Source of the DNA: JAEUHZ01 sp964552795
GTDB lineage: Bacteria; Planctomycetota; UBA1135; GCA-002686595
Direction: 5' to 3'
Length of the DNA: 64,000 nucleotides
NCBI GenBank assembly: GCA_964552795.1
Contig: CAZKIO010000001.1
Location: forward strand, 62,001-126,000
The first letter of the stretch is position 1. Each line of letters begins with the position of its first letter. Position numbers and translations under genes: made by a program. Positions 41,303 to 50,050 of the stretch are shown piece after piece. The notes beneath the pieces were generated by a model, which worked only from the letters and a program-made list of their open reading frames with translations, did not search any database and was not told the origin of the DNA.

Positions 41303-41869
41303 ATGGGCAGCGAGCGCATCACGGACCTCCTGAGCCAGAGCCGCGCCGGCGACGCGCGGGCGCTCGAGGAGTTGCTGCCGCTGATGTACGACCAGTTGCG
41401 CGCGCTGGCCGAGGCGCACCTGCGCCGCGAGCGCGCCGACCACACGCTGCAGCCCACGGCCCTGGTGCACGAGGCCTACCTCAAGCTGGCCGGACAGGAC
41501 CAGCACGACTTCGCCAACCGCGGGCACTTCATGGCGCTGGCCGCCACCGCGATGCGCCGGATCCTGATCAACCACGCGCACGCGCGCAACGCACAGAAGC
41601 GCGGCGGCGCGCTCGAACGACGCACGTTGTTCGAGGCGGCCAGCGTGTTCGAGGAGCGCGCCGAGGATCTGCTGGCGCTGGACGAGGCGCTGGAACGCCT
41701 CGCGCTGCAGGACCCGGACAAGGCGCGGATCGTGGAGCTGCGGTTCTTCGGGGGTCTCTCGACGGAGGAGGCCGCGGAAGTCCTGGGCGTCTCGGCGCGC
41801 ACCGTCGAGCGCGGTTGGCGCTTCGCGCGCGCATGGCTGGCGAAGGAGATCGGGTCCGCGCCCGAGTGA
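41303..41869 (+). CDS. ECF-like sigma factor of the planctomycete kinase-linked type
   Basis: 188 residues. Region 2 (MYDQLRALAEAHLRRERADHTLQPTALVHEAYLKLAGQ ... FANRGHFMALAATAMRRILINHAHARNAQKRGG) and region 4 (KARIVELRFFGGLSTEEAAEVLGVSARTVERGWRFARAWL) match the TIGR02999-type group, which is expanded in Planctomycetota and Acidobacteria. These are commonly next to a Ser/Thr kinase, as here (10 bp away), and no anti-sigma gene is present. The kinase may control the sigma factor directly (inference from the conserved pairing). Confidence 0.92.
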   Translation: MGSERITDLLSQSRAGDARALEELLPLMYDQLRALAEAHLRRERADHTLQPTALVHEAYLKLAGQDQHDFANRGHFMALAATAMRRILINHAHARNAQKRGGALERRTLFEAASVFEERAEDLLALDEALERLALQDPDKARIVELRFFGGLSTEEAAEVLGVSARTVERGWRFARAWLAKEIGSAPE

Positions 41870-41878
41870 GGTCGCGCC

Positions 41879-44524
41879 GTGACGACGTCCGAGTGGTCGC
41901 GCATCGAGGACCTGTTCCAGCGGGCGCTCGACGTGGACCCCGATGCGCGCGCGGCGTTCGTGGACCGCGAGGCGGGAGCGGACGCGGAGCTCGCACGCGA
42001 AGTGCACGCGCTCCTCGCGGCGGACGCGCGCTTGCCCGCCTTCCTCGCGCCCCCCTCGGCGCGGACGCTGGGCGAACTCGCCGCCGGCGCCAGCGCCGCG
42101 GGTCCGCACCGCGGCATGCGTCTGGGCGCGTACGTGCTCCAGGAGGAGATCGCCGCCGGCGGGATGGGCACGGTCTGGCGCGCGGCGCGCGCGGACGCGG
42201 AGTTCGAACGCGTCGTGGCGATCAAGTTCCTGCGCTCGGAGCGCAACCCCGGCGTCGTGGTGCAGCGCTTCCGGCTGGAGCGCCGCACGCTGGCGCGCCT
42301 CGACCACCCCAACATCGCGCGTCTGCTCGACGGCGGCGCGACGGATCACGGTCTGCCGTACCTCGTCATGGAGTACGTCGACGGCCGGCCCATCGACGCG
42401 TATTGCGACGAGAACCGGCTGAACGTGCGGCGCCGTCTCGAACTGTTCCTGCCCGTCGCGGCCGCCGTGCACGAGGCGCACCGCAGTTTCGTCGTGCACC
42501 GCGACCTGAAGCCCAGCAACATCCTCGTCACGCGCGACGGCGTGCCCAAGCTGGTGGACTTCGGCATCGCCAAGATCCTCGACGACGAGGAGTCGGGGTC
42601 CGCGGCGCCCACGTTGACGCGCACGGGCGTGCGGCCGATGACGCCGCGCTACGCCAGCCCCGAGCAGATCCGCGGGGAGGCGATCACCACGTCCAGCGAC
42701 GTGTATTCGCTGGGCGTCGTCCTGTACGAGCTGCTCTGCGGAACCCAGCCGTACGCGCAGGCCGCGACCGAGCGGGACGTGGAGACGGCGATCCTCGAGA
42801 CCGAACCGGAGAAGCCCAGCGTGGTCGTGCGCCGGCGCGCGGGTTCGGACGCGGGATCGGACGTGTCCGGCACGCGCGACACGACGGCCGAGCGCCTGCG
42901 TCGCGAGTTGGCGGGGGACCTCGACACGATCGTGATGACCGCGCTGCGCAAGGAGCCCGAACGGCGTTACCGCAGCGCCGAGGAGTTCGGCGAGGACGTG
43001 CGGCGCCTGCTGGCGGGCCTGCCGATCCGCGCGCGGCGCGACACGCTGCGCTACCGCGCGTCGAAGTTCGTCGGACGGCACAAGCTGGGCACGGCCGCGG
43101 GCGCCGCGGCGTGCGCCGCGCTGGTCGTGTCGGTGGGGGCCTTCCTGCGCTCGGCGGCCGTCGCGGAGGCGCGGCTCGAACAGGTGCTGCGTCTCTCGAA
43201 CCTGGCGCGCCTCGACGAGTACGCGGCCGAGGCCGACGACCTGTGGCCGGCGGAACCCGACCACGTGCCGGCCATGAACGCCTGGCTCGACAAGGCGCGC
43301 GCGCTGGCGGAGAACGTCGCGCGCCACCAGGAGTCGCTCGACGAGCTGCGCGCCGCCGGCGAACGGCGCGGCGACACGTACGCGTTCGTCGACGTCGAGA
43401 CGCAGTGGCAGCACGACAAGACCGTCGAGCTGATCGAGCGCCTGACCGAGTTCGCCGCGCCGGATTCGGGCCTGATCGCGCAGGTCGAGGCGCGGCTGGC
43501 GTTCGCGCGCGACGTGCGGCGGCTCACGATCGAGCAGCACGCCGACGCCTGGTCGCGCGCGCGCGCGGCGATCGCGGACCGCACGCGGACGCCGCAGTAC
43601 GACGGCCTCGTGCTCGAACCGCAACTGGGTCTCGTGCCCCTGGGCCCCGACCCCGACTCGGGGTTGTGGGAGTTCGCGCACCTGCAGACGGGAGCCGTGC
43701 CCGAACGCGGCCCGGACGGACGCCTCCTCATGGACGAGGACAGCGGGATCGTGCTGGTGCTGATCCCCGCCGGGACGTTCCGGATGGGCGCCGTGCCGCC
43801 GTCGGACGGCTTGCCGGACTCGGCGCCCAACGTCGACCCGCGCGCGCTGGAACGCGAGGGCCCCGTGCACGAGGTCGCGCTGGACGCGTACTTCATCGGC
43901 AAGCACGAGGTGTCGCAGGGCCAATGGAAACGCGCCAGCGGAACGAATGCCGGCATCATCCGGCCCGGGACGCGCCACGGCGCGACGCTGATCTCGCTCC
44001 TGCACCCGGTCGAGAGCGTGAGCTGGACCGAGTGCGACACCGTGCTGCGCCGGATGGCGCTGTGCCTGCCGACCGAGGCGCAGTGGGAGCGCGCCGCCCG
44101 CGCGGGCACGAGCACGCCGTGGTGGTCGGGTCTGGAGCGCGAGACGCTGCGCGGCGCCGTCAACGTCGCCGACCAGTCCGCGGCGCGCGCCGGCGCGCCG
44201 TGGGTCGAGATCCGCGACTGGCCCGACCTCGACGACGGCTACGTGGTGCACGCACCGATCGACACCCTGCGGCCGAACCCGTTCGGCCTGCACCACGTGG
44301 TCGGCAACGTGTGGGAGTGGTGCGCGGACAAGTACGGCGCCTACGACCTGCCCGTGCGCGCGGGCGACGGGCTGCGCCTGGTCGACGGCCCCGCGCAGCA
44401 GGTCGGCCGCGGCGGCAGCTTCACGAAGACCGCCGCGATCGGCCGCCACACCAACCGCGGCCCGGCGGCGCCGTTCTACCGCGACGAGAGCATCGGCGTG
44501 CGCGCGGCGCGGCCCGTGCGCTGA
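41879..44524 (+). CDS. Ser/Thr kinase with C-terminal formylglycine-generating-enzyme-like domain
   Basis: 881 residues, GTG start. Seen: an N-terminal DUF-type helical region common to this kinase group, kinase domain from about 88 (glycine loop AAGGMG about 92-97, Lys116, HRD at 207-209, DFGIAK, ASPEQ). A membrane segment follows at about 400-418 (LGTAAGAAACAALVVSVGAFL), then a coiled-coil-like stretch. An FGE/SUMF1-like domain closes the protein from about 620 (IPAGTFRMG ... HEVSQGQWK ... LPTEAQWERAARAG ... GNVWEWCAD ... GRGGSF). The FGE-like domain would lie outside the cytoplasm and probably acts as a sensor rather than an enzyme (inference). Pairs with the sigma factor at 41303. Confidence 0.92.
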   Translation: MTTSEWSRIEDLFQRALDVDPDARAAFVDREAGADAELAREVHALLAADARLPAFLAPPSARTLGELAAGASAAGPHRGMRLGAYVLQEEIAAGGMGTVWRAARADAEFERVVAIKFLRSERNPGVVVQRFRLERRTLARLDHPNIARLLDGGATDHGLPYLVMEYVDGRPIDAYCDENRLNVRRRLELFLPVAAAVHEAHRSFVVHRDLKPSNILVTRDGVPKLVDFGIAKILDDEESGSAAPTLTRTGVRPMTPRYASPEQIRGEAITTSSDVYSLGVVLYELLCGTQPYAQAATERDVETAILETEPEKPSVVVRRRAGSDAGSDVSGTRDTTAERLRRELAGDLDTIVMTALRKEPERRYRSAEEFGEDVRRLLAGLPIRARRDTLRYRASKFVGRHKLGTAAGAAACAALVVSVGAFLRSAAVAEARLEQVLRLSNLARLDEYAAEADDLWPAEPDHVPAMNAWLDKARALAENVARHQESLDELRAAGERRGDTYAFVDVETQWQHDKTVELIERLTEFAAPDSGLIAQVEARLAFARDVRRLTIEQHADAWSRARAAIADRTRTPQYDGLVLEPQLGLVPLGPDPDSGLWEFAHLQTGAVPERGPDGRLLMDEDSGIVLVLIPAGTFRMGAVPPSDGLPDSAPNVDPRALEREGPVHEVALDAYFIGKHEVSQGQWKRASGTNAGIIRPGTRHGATLISLLHPVESVSWTECDTVLRRMALCLPTEAQWERAARAGTSTPWWSGLERETLRGAVNVADQSAARAGAPWVEIRDWPDLDDGYVVHAPIDTLRPNPFGLHHVVGNVWEWCADKYGAYDLPVRAGDGLRLVDGPAQQVGRGGSFTKTAAIGRHTNRGPAAPFYRDESIGVRAARPVR

Positions 44525-44539
44525 GGCTCCCGGCGCGGC

Positions 44540-47098
44540 TCAGGGCTGGAAGGTGAGGCTGAGGCCGTTCGAGGCCTGGAACGTGGCTCCGCAGAACCCG
44601 CTCGCGTCGCGGTGCCACTCCTGGAAGTGCCACGTCGTGCCTGCCGCGATCCGGTCGGAGGGCGGAAGGACGGCGTTCGCCGCCGCGATGAAGCCGCTGC
44701 GCACGACGGAGCCCTGGGGCGTCGCCGTCCGGATCGGGCCGATGCGCACGAGCGGCGCGGCGACGCAGCGCACGCCGTTCCCGAACGCCGCGGGAACCCA
44801 CAGCGCGCTGTGGCCGCCGAACAGCAGCGTGGTCGAATCGGGCGGCAGGCGGTCCGTGCGCAGTTCGAGCGCATTCGCGGAGACGACCGTGCCGCCGCGA
44901 CCTTCGAGCCGCGCGCCGACGCCGGTCGAGTTCGCGCAGCCGCCGCCGCCCTCGGAAGCATTGCCGCAGGGACACAGCGCGGGTTCGTCGCCCAGGCAGA
45001 ACGTGATCCCCACGAGCGGATCGGTCAACGACCACTGCGCCACGTGGATCGAAGGCTTGCCGCCGGCCTGGAGGAATGTGCCGCCGACCCACAGCCGGTC
45101 GCCGCGCGGATCCAGCAGCAGCGACTTGCCCTCGCCGCCGATGCCGCTCCCCAGGGCGTTCCACTGCGCTCCGTCCCAGCGCGCGATGCCCTGCGACACG
45201 GCGCCCGTGCCGGGCGTGAAGTTGCCGCCCGCGTAGAGATCGCCGTCGATCTCCACTGCCGTGTTGACGGCGATTCCGGGCAGGCCGTTCCCCAGCGCGG
45301 ACCAGCCCGTGCCGTCGAAGCGCGCGATGCCGCGCGCGCTCACGCCGCCGATCGACGTGAACGCGCCGCCGACGATCAGGTCGCCCTGGTAGGTGCCGAA
45401 GCCCGTGACCATGTTGTTGGGCGGACCGCCGGGCGCCGGCGACACGGTCTGGCCGTCCCACACGCCGAGGTTCGTGGCCGGCCCGCTGACGGAGCCGCCG
45501 ATCCACAGGAGTCCGCCGTGCGCGAACAGGTCGACGACTTGGCCGAACGTGGACGTGCCGATGAACTCCCAGCTCGTGCCATTCCAGCGCTGCGGCGTGC
45601 CCAGTCCGCCCTTGTAGAGCTGGCCGTTGTAGATGGCGAGCGTGTCGCCGCCCAGGTTGCCCATGGCGCGCCACGCGACGCCGTCCCAGCGCGCGGCGCG
45701 CTGGATCGGTTGACCGTCGACCGTGGTGAAGAGGCCCGTGACGACCAGGTCGCCCTCGAACACGATTGCGTCGTGCACGTGGTTGTTGAAGTCGCCCAGC
45801 GTGCGCCAGCGACCGCCGTTCCAGCGCGCCACGCGCGTCGCCAGGGATGCGCCCGCCTCCCAGAACGAGCCGACCGCGATCACGTCGCCCTGGTACTCCA
45901 CCAGCGCCTTGATGCCGGCGTTCAGGCCCTCGCCCCCTCCGACCGCGCTCCATTCCGCGCCGTCGAACGCGATCACGCCCGTGCTGACCACCGTGGCGGG
46001 TTGCGTGAAGCTCGAACCGCCGTACTCGAACTCGCCGCCGACGATCAGGCGTCCGTTCCAGGGCTGCAGCGCGATGGCCGTGGTGGCGAGGTCCGAACCC
46101 GAGATCCCGCCGACGCCTGACCAGGCCGTGCCGTCCCAGCGCGCGACCGCGCGCGTCGTGACGCCGCCCGCCGTGATGAAGTTGCCGCCGACGTACAGCG
46201 CGCCGGCGAACACCGCCAGCGACTCGGCGCGCGTCGAGATGGTCCAGTCCGGGATCCCGGAGCCCAGCGGTTGCCAGGCGGCGCCGTCGAACGCGGCGAT
46301 CTTGTAGGCGGTCGACGTCCCCGCGACCGTGAAGTTGCCGCCCGCGTGGACGCGTCCCGCAAACGGCATCAGCGCGCGCACGCCCGTACCCACGGGGCCG
46401 GGGATCCCGCCGCCGGGCTCGGACCAGTGCGTGCCGTTCCAGATCGCCACGTTGCGCGCCGTGGCGCCGCCCGCCTGCTGGAACTCGCCACCGACCCACA
46501 GGTTCGCGCCCTCGACCGCGAGCGAAAGGACCTTGGGCTCGAAGCCGCCGCCGACGCCGCCGCCGACCGCGCTCCAGCCCGATCCATCCCAGCGCGCCAG
46601 CGACGAAATGGGTTGGCCGCCTGCGCTGTCGAACCAACCGCCCGCGTACAGCGCGTCCTGGTAGACCTCGAGATCGAAGATCATCGGACCCGATCCGAAG
46701 CTGAGCTGCAGTCCCTGCCCGAGCGGCTGCCACGCGTTGCCGTCCCAGCGCGCCACGCCGTTCACCGTCGTCGAGCCCGAGTTCCTGAACTCGCCCGCCG
46801 CGATCAGGTCGCCACGGAACTCGACGATGTCGCGCACGATGTTGCCGAGGCCGGCTCCGAGTGGCTGCCAAGCGACGCCGTCGAAGCGCGCGACGTGTCC
46901 CAGGTTCTGCCCGCGGCTCTGGAAGCCGAAACCGCCGGCCACGAGCTGTCCCTGCCACACGCCGAGACCGAACACGCGGCCCTGCAGGCCCGGCTGAGTG
47001 AATTGCGCCGACCAGCGCTCGTTGACGGCCTGGGCCCAGGCCGTCGAGGCGCAGAGGCAAGAGAGGACGAGGGGCAGGAGACGGTCGGTGGGTCGCAT
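44540..47098 (-). CDS. Secreted protein with about 13 WDGxxW repeats and a cysteine module
   Basis: 852 residues. Signal peptide 1-23 (cleavage after AWA). About 13 tandem units of 50-60 residues, each with a core like VARWDGxxWxxLGxG preceded by a hydrophobic strand and a GGxF turn. This is the pattern of a large beta-propeller or two joined propellers. The last 150 residues are a divergent cysteine module (CLGDEPALCPCGN ... FGNGVRC ... FQEWHRDASGFC ... FQASNGLSLTF). No membrane anchor, so presumably secreted or held on the surface through the module. Function unknown. It converges with the kinase gene, 15 bp apart. Confidence 0.8.
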   Translation of the reverse strand: MRPTDRLLPLVLSCLCASTAWAQAVNERWSAQFTQPGLQGRVFGLGVWQGQLVAGGFGFQSRGQNLGHVARFDGVAWQPLGAGLGNIVRDIVEFRGDLIAAGEFRNSGSTTVNGVARWDGNAWQPLGQGLQLSFGSGPMIFDLEVYQDALYAGGWFDSAGGQPISSLARWDGSGWSAVGGGVGGGFEPKVLSLAVEGANLWVGGEFQQAGGATARNVAIWNGTHWSEPGGGIPGPVGTGVRALMPFAGRVHAGGNFTVAGTSTAYKIAAFDGAAWQPLGSGIPDWTISTRAESLAVFAGALYVGGNFITAGGVTTRAVARWDGTAWSGVGGISGSDLATTAIALQPWNGRLIVGGEFEYGGSSFTQPATVVSTGVIAFDGAEWSAVGGGEGLNAGIKALVEYQGDVIAVGSFWEAGASLATRVARWNGGRWRTLGDFNNHVHDAIVFEGDLVVTGLFTTVDGQPIQRAARWDGVAWRAMGNLGGDTLAIYNGQLYKGGLGTPQRWNGTSWEFIGTSTFGQVVDLFAHGGLLWIGGSVSGPATNLGVWDGQTVSPAPGGPPNNMVTGFGTYQGDLIVGGAFTSIGGVSARGIARFDGTGWSALGNGLPGIAVNTAVEIDGDLYAGGNFTPGTGAVSQGIARWDGAQWNALGSGIGGEGKSLLLDPRGDRLWVGGTFLQAGGKPSIHVAQWSLTDPLVGITFCLGDEPALCPCGNASEGGGGCANSTGVGARLEGRGGTVVSANALELRTDRLPPDSTTLLFGGHSALWVPAAFGNGVRCVAAPLVRIGPIRTATPQGSVVRSGFIAAANAVLPPSDRIAAGTTWHFQEWHRDASGFCGATFQASNGLSLTFQP
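44543..45002 (-). repeat. Cysteine-rich C-terminal module, copy 2 (divergent)
   Basis: Same motif order as the other copies, with changes: CLGDE for CFGDG, FGNGVRC for FGDGLRC, and WHRD for WYRN. Confidence 0.7.
45100..47000 (-). repeat. About 13 degenerate tandem repeats (WDGxxW units)
   Basis: Coding repeats of about 150-180 nt, visible as the recurrent GCGCG-ACG-CCGTCCCA-type block on the plus strand. Confidence 0.75.
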
Positions 47099-47201
47099 GG
47101 ATCGGCGTCCGGCTAGGGCTGGCGGGATGGGCTCATGCGAGGCCGGGCAACAACCACGCCGCAGCCGGTGCGCGCCGCAGAGGCGGTTCGGAGTGCTCTC
47201 T

Positions 47202-47218
47202 GGTCCAGATGCTGGACC
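47202..47218. other. Dyad symmetry in the divergent intergenic region
   Basis: GGTCCAG-ATG-CTGGACC, perfect 7-bp arms, in the 250-bp gap between the divergent genes 47098 and 47349. It could be an operator; no other evidence. Confidence 0.25.
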
Positions 47219-47348
47219 GGGTCGAGAACCTGGATCGGGTCCCGCGGGCCCGCACGCGCGAACGGGAGGTTTGCGTGTCGGGTTCCGGCGTCCGTTCCTG
47301 CGTCCTCCGATGTCCACCTGATCCACACACCGCACGCAGGAGCCGAAC

Positions 47349-49199
47349 ATGTCCTTCCCCATCCGACCCTTCCAGACCCTGGCCACCGCCGTCCTGGCGC
47401 TCGCCGCCGTCCCGGCGGGAGCCCCGGCGCAGATCGTGCCCGATCCCGACTGCTCGGCGGCCCCGATCGTCGAGTCGCGCGTGCTGCTGTCGTGGCCGGC
47501 CGTGCCGACGCCGCTGGCGGTTGCGACGCAGACCACCACGAACGCCGCGCTGTCGGTCGCCAACCGCAGCTCGATGACGCTCGACTACGAGCTCATCGCG
47601 CGCATGCACGCGGGCGGCGAGCGCCGCGAATTGTCGCTGGCGAGCGCGACGCTCGCGCCGTTCGGCAGCGCCACGCTGTCGGTGCCGCTGGCCGGCATGG
47701 GCATCGACATCGCGAACCTGCGCTTCTCCGGCAGCCTGTCGATAGAGGCGCGGATCCAGGACACGAACGGCGTGTTCATCGACCGCGCGTTCTCGCCGGT
47801 CCTGTACTTCCACCGCGAGACGTCGGGGGCGGTGCGCCTGTACCGCGCCGAGGGGCGCCTCGCCACGTTCAACGGAGGCGACCTCTTCGGCACGCTGTTC
47901 TCCAGCCTGCCGCGCGCCGTGCTGGGTGTGTTCGACGGCGGCAGCGGCCTGGGGTTCACCAGCGAGGACACCGGTCCCGCCGCGCCGCGCGAGCGCCTCG
48001 AGCCGGTGCTCCTGGGCACGAACCGCTGGGAGTTCTGCATGCGCTGGGTGTACGAGTCGATCGACAGCGGCTTCGGCGAGGACCACTACACCTCCGGCAC
48101 GCTGATGAAGGCGCGCGGCATGCGCGTGCGGGTCGACCACGCGAACTGGGGCGCGCCGATGGAGTTCTTCGCCAGCCAGGACAACGGCTGCTTCTCCTTC
48201 GTCGCAGCCGAGAACACCGGCTTCGTCGTCACGGTGTTCGCCGAGGCGCAGCTGGGGCAGGGCAGCGACATCACCGTGAAGGCGTTCCCGACCAAGGCGG
48301 ATTCGCAGCTCTACCTGAACGACCCGCCGCAGTGGGTGTTCGTCGCCAACCCGGGCGGCGTGGGCCGCCGCGTGTACTACCAGAACGAGGCGTCCAACGT
48401 CTCGAACCTGATGGCGCTCGGGAGCTTCGTCCTGCACTGGGTCGACGTGCACACCCAGCCGGGCCTGCCCGGGCCGGAGCTGATGCTGCTCGTGAACGAC
48501 AACCCCAACTGCTCCGGCGGCGGCTCGTGCCAGTCGGGCAACAACTACGTGCAGATCGAGCCGGGCAAGTCCACGCGCAAGTTCCTGATCGGGCACGAGG
48601 TGGGCCACTGGCTGAACCGGCAGTGGACCGGCAACGACTTGGGCATCTTCAACGACACGTGGACGGCCAACTCGTCCGACGCCGATTGCGCCTTCCTGGG
48701 CGTCGGCAGCCACGCAATGCGTTCGAAGGAGCGCTCGGCCGGCGGGTTCATCGAGGGCTTCGCGCACTTCCTCTCGGCGCTGGCCTGGAACCGCCACGAC
48801 CAGACGGGCGGGATCTTCAAGTACTACAAGGAGGTCGGCGACGCGACCTACGCCGACATGGCGGCGGGCAACTGGCGCGTCGATCTCGAGGGCAGCGGCG
48901 GCGCGCCGCTGGGCGGCGTGTCGAACTGGATGGCGAACATGTGCTTCGTCACCGACGGGCACTCGGTCGAGATGGATTGGCTGCGGTTCCTGTGGGACTA
49001 CCGCACGAACGCGGGGGTGAAGCCCACGCACTACGAGATCCTCCGGCACGTGCAGTTCACGCGGCAGAGCCACCCCTGGCTCAACAGCACCACGGCCTAC
49101 GACCGGCTGCTGGACGCGATCCTGGACAACACGCTCGGCCAGGCGGGGCTGGCGATGCGCTTTACGGACCTGGCGACGTTCAACGGCGTCGCGCAGTAG
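47349..49199 (+). CDS. Secreted putative HExxH zinc metalloprotease
   Basis: 616 residues. Signal peptide about 1-28 (cleavage after APA). Residues about 30-400 are beta-rich without recognised family. Then HEVGH at residues 416-420 (FLIGHEVGHWLNRQW), the zinc-binding/catalytic motif, and FIEGFAHF about 50 residues later, where Glu469 could be the third zinc ligand as in gluzincins (inference). The C-terminus includes MDWLRFLWDYRTN and a helical region, as in many such folds. No known family could be named. It sits between two cysteine-module genes. ATG 47349 starts the signal peptide directly. Confidence 0.7.
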   Translation: MSFPIRPFQTLATAVLALAAVPAGAPAQIVPDPDCSAAPIVESRVLLSWPAVPTPLAVATQTTTNAALSVANRSSMTLDYELIARMHAGGERRELSLASATLAPFGSATLSVPLAGMGIDIANLRFSGSLSIEARIQDTNGVFIDRAFSPVLYFHRETSGAVRLYRAEGRLATFNGGDLFGTLFSSLPRAVLGVFDGGSGLGFTSEDTGPAAPRERLEPVLLGTNRWEFCMRWVYESIDSGFGEDHYTSGTLMKARGMRVRVDHANWGAPMEFFASQDNGCFSFVAAENTGFVVTVFAEAQLGQGSDITVKAFPTKADSQLYLNDPPQWVFVANPGGVGRRVYYQNEASNVSNLMALGSFVLHWVDVHTQPGLPGPELMLLVNDNPNCSGGGSCQSGNNYVQIEPGKSTRKFLIGHEVGHWLNRQWTGNDLGIFNDTWTANSSDADCAFLGVGSHAMRSKERSAGGFIEGFAHFLSALAWNRHDQTGGIFKYYKEVGDATYADMAAGNWRVDLEGSGGAPLGGVSNWMANMCFVTDGHSVEMDWLRFLWDYRTNAGVKPTHYEILRHVQFTRQSHPWLNSTTAYDRLLDAILDNTLGQAGLAMRFTDLATFNGVAQ

Positions 49200-49218
49200 G
49201 GGGCGAAGAGGGAGGACG

Positions 49219-49258
49219 GCGCGCGGCGCCCGTGCGGGAATCACGGGACGCCGCGCGC
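49219..49258. terminator. Strong 16-bp-stem hairpin between convergent genes
   Basis: Arms GCGCGCGGCG+CCCGTG and CACGGG+(A)+CGCCGCGCGC, 10 plus 6 bp with one bulged A and a 7-nt loop, 20 nt after the metalloprotease stop and 14 nt before the 49272 stop. Serves both convergent genes. No U tract. Confidence 0.6.
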
Positions 49259-49271
49259 TCGTCTCGGACTC

Positions 49272-49898
49272 TCACGCGCCCCAGGTCAGCGTCTGCGCGT
49301 TGGACAGGTTGAACGAGGCGGTCGTGCAGTACACGGCGCTGTTGCGATACCAGATCTGGTAGCCGCGGGTGCTGCCTGCGGTCAGGTCCGTCATCATCCA
49401 CCCCTGACTGCTCATCAGGAGGTCCGGCGGCACGGAAGCCGGATCCTGCGGCACGTCGGTGAGGTCGGGGAATCGTGAGCTCCCCGAGGGCGAGTTGGAC
49501 TTGATCGCGAGCTTGACCTGGTTCGGGTTGTTGACGCAGCGCAGTCCGTCCCCGAAGGGAAGGGCCGCCATGGGCGTCCCCGTGAAGTAGACGCACGTGC
49601 TGACCGGCGGCATCTGCGTGCCGACCATCGTGACGCGCCCCGCAGCCCACTTGTCGCCGGCGATGCTGGCCGATCCGTTCTCGGACACGATCTCCAGGCG
49701 GGCACCGAACCCGAACGAGTTCACGCAGCCCTCGCCGGAGCTCGGCGCGCTCTGGTTGCCGCACGGGCACGTGGCCGCCGGGGCCTCGCCCGTGCACCAG
49801 CTCGTTCCGATGGGCGTCGTTCCGGCGTGCAGCGGATCGGCGGTCAGGGACAGGCAAGCGGTCAGGGCGGCGGGCAGGAACGAGAGGTTCGGTTTCAT
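49272..49898 (-). CDS. Secreted stand-alone cysteine module
   Basis: 208 residues. Signal peptide about 1-25, then only the cysteine module (CTGEAPAATCPCGN ... GEGC ... STCVYFT ... FGDGLRC ... YQIWYRNSAVYC ... FNLSN ... WGA). The module therefore folds without a partner domain and may be an assembly or anchor subunit itself (inference). GGGAGA lies 7 nt upstream of ATG 49898. Converges with the metalloprotease over a strong hairpin. Confidence 0.75.
   Translation of the reverse strand: MKPNLSFLPAALTACLSLTADPLHAGTTPIGTSWCTGEAPAATCPCGNQSAPSSGEGCVNSFGFGARLEIVSENGSASIAGDKWAAGRVTMVGTQMPPVSTCVYFTGTPMAALPFGDGLRCVNNPNQVKLAIKSNSPSGSSRFPDLTDVPQDPASVPPDLLMSSQGWMMTDLTAGSTRGYQIWYRNSAVYCTTASFNLSNAQTLTWGA
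49275..49800 (-). repeat. Cysteine-rich module, copy 3 (stand-alone)
   Basis: Whole mature protein of the 49272 gene; motif order conserved, central spacer longer. Confidence 0.8.
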
Positions 49899-50028
49899 GG
49901 CACGGTCTCCCAGGCTGAGGGTTCGCGGCCGGATGCCCCGGCCAACCTGCTGTCGCGGCGCGGGGCTCGAGCCGGACAGGATTCGGCGGAGATCGCGGCG
50001 GCGCGGCGGAGGGCGCTCTCCGTGCCGC

Positions 50029-50034
50029 TAGAAT
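50029..50034 (+). promoter_or_regulatory. -10-like TAGAAT
   Basis: GC-TAGAAT ends 16 nt before ATG 50051. Confidence 0.5.
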
Positions 50035-50050
50035 CCCGCGCCCGCACGCC

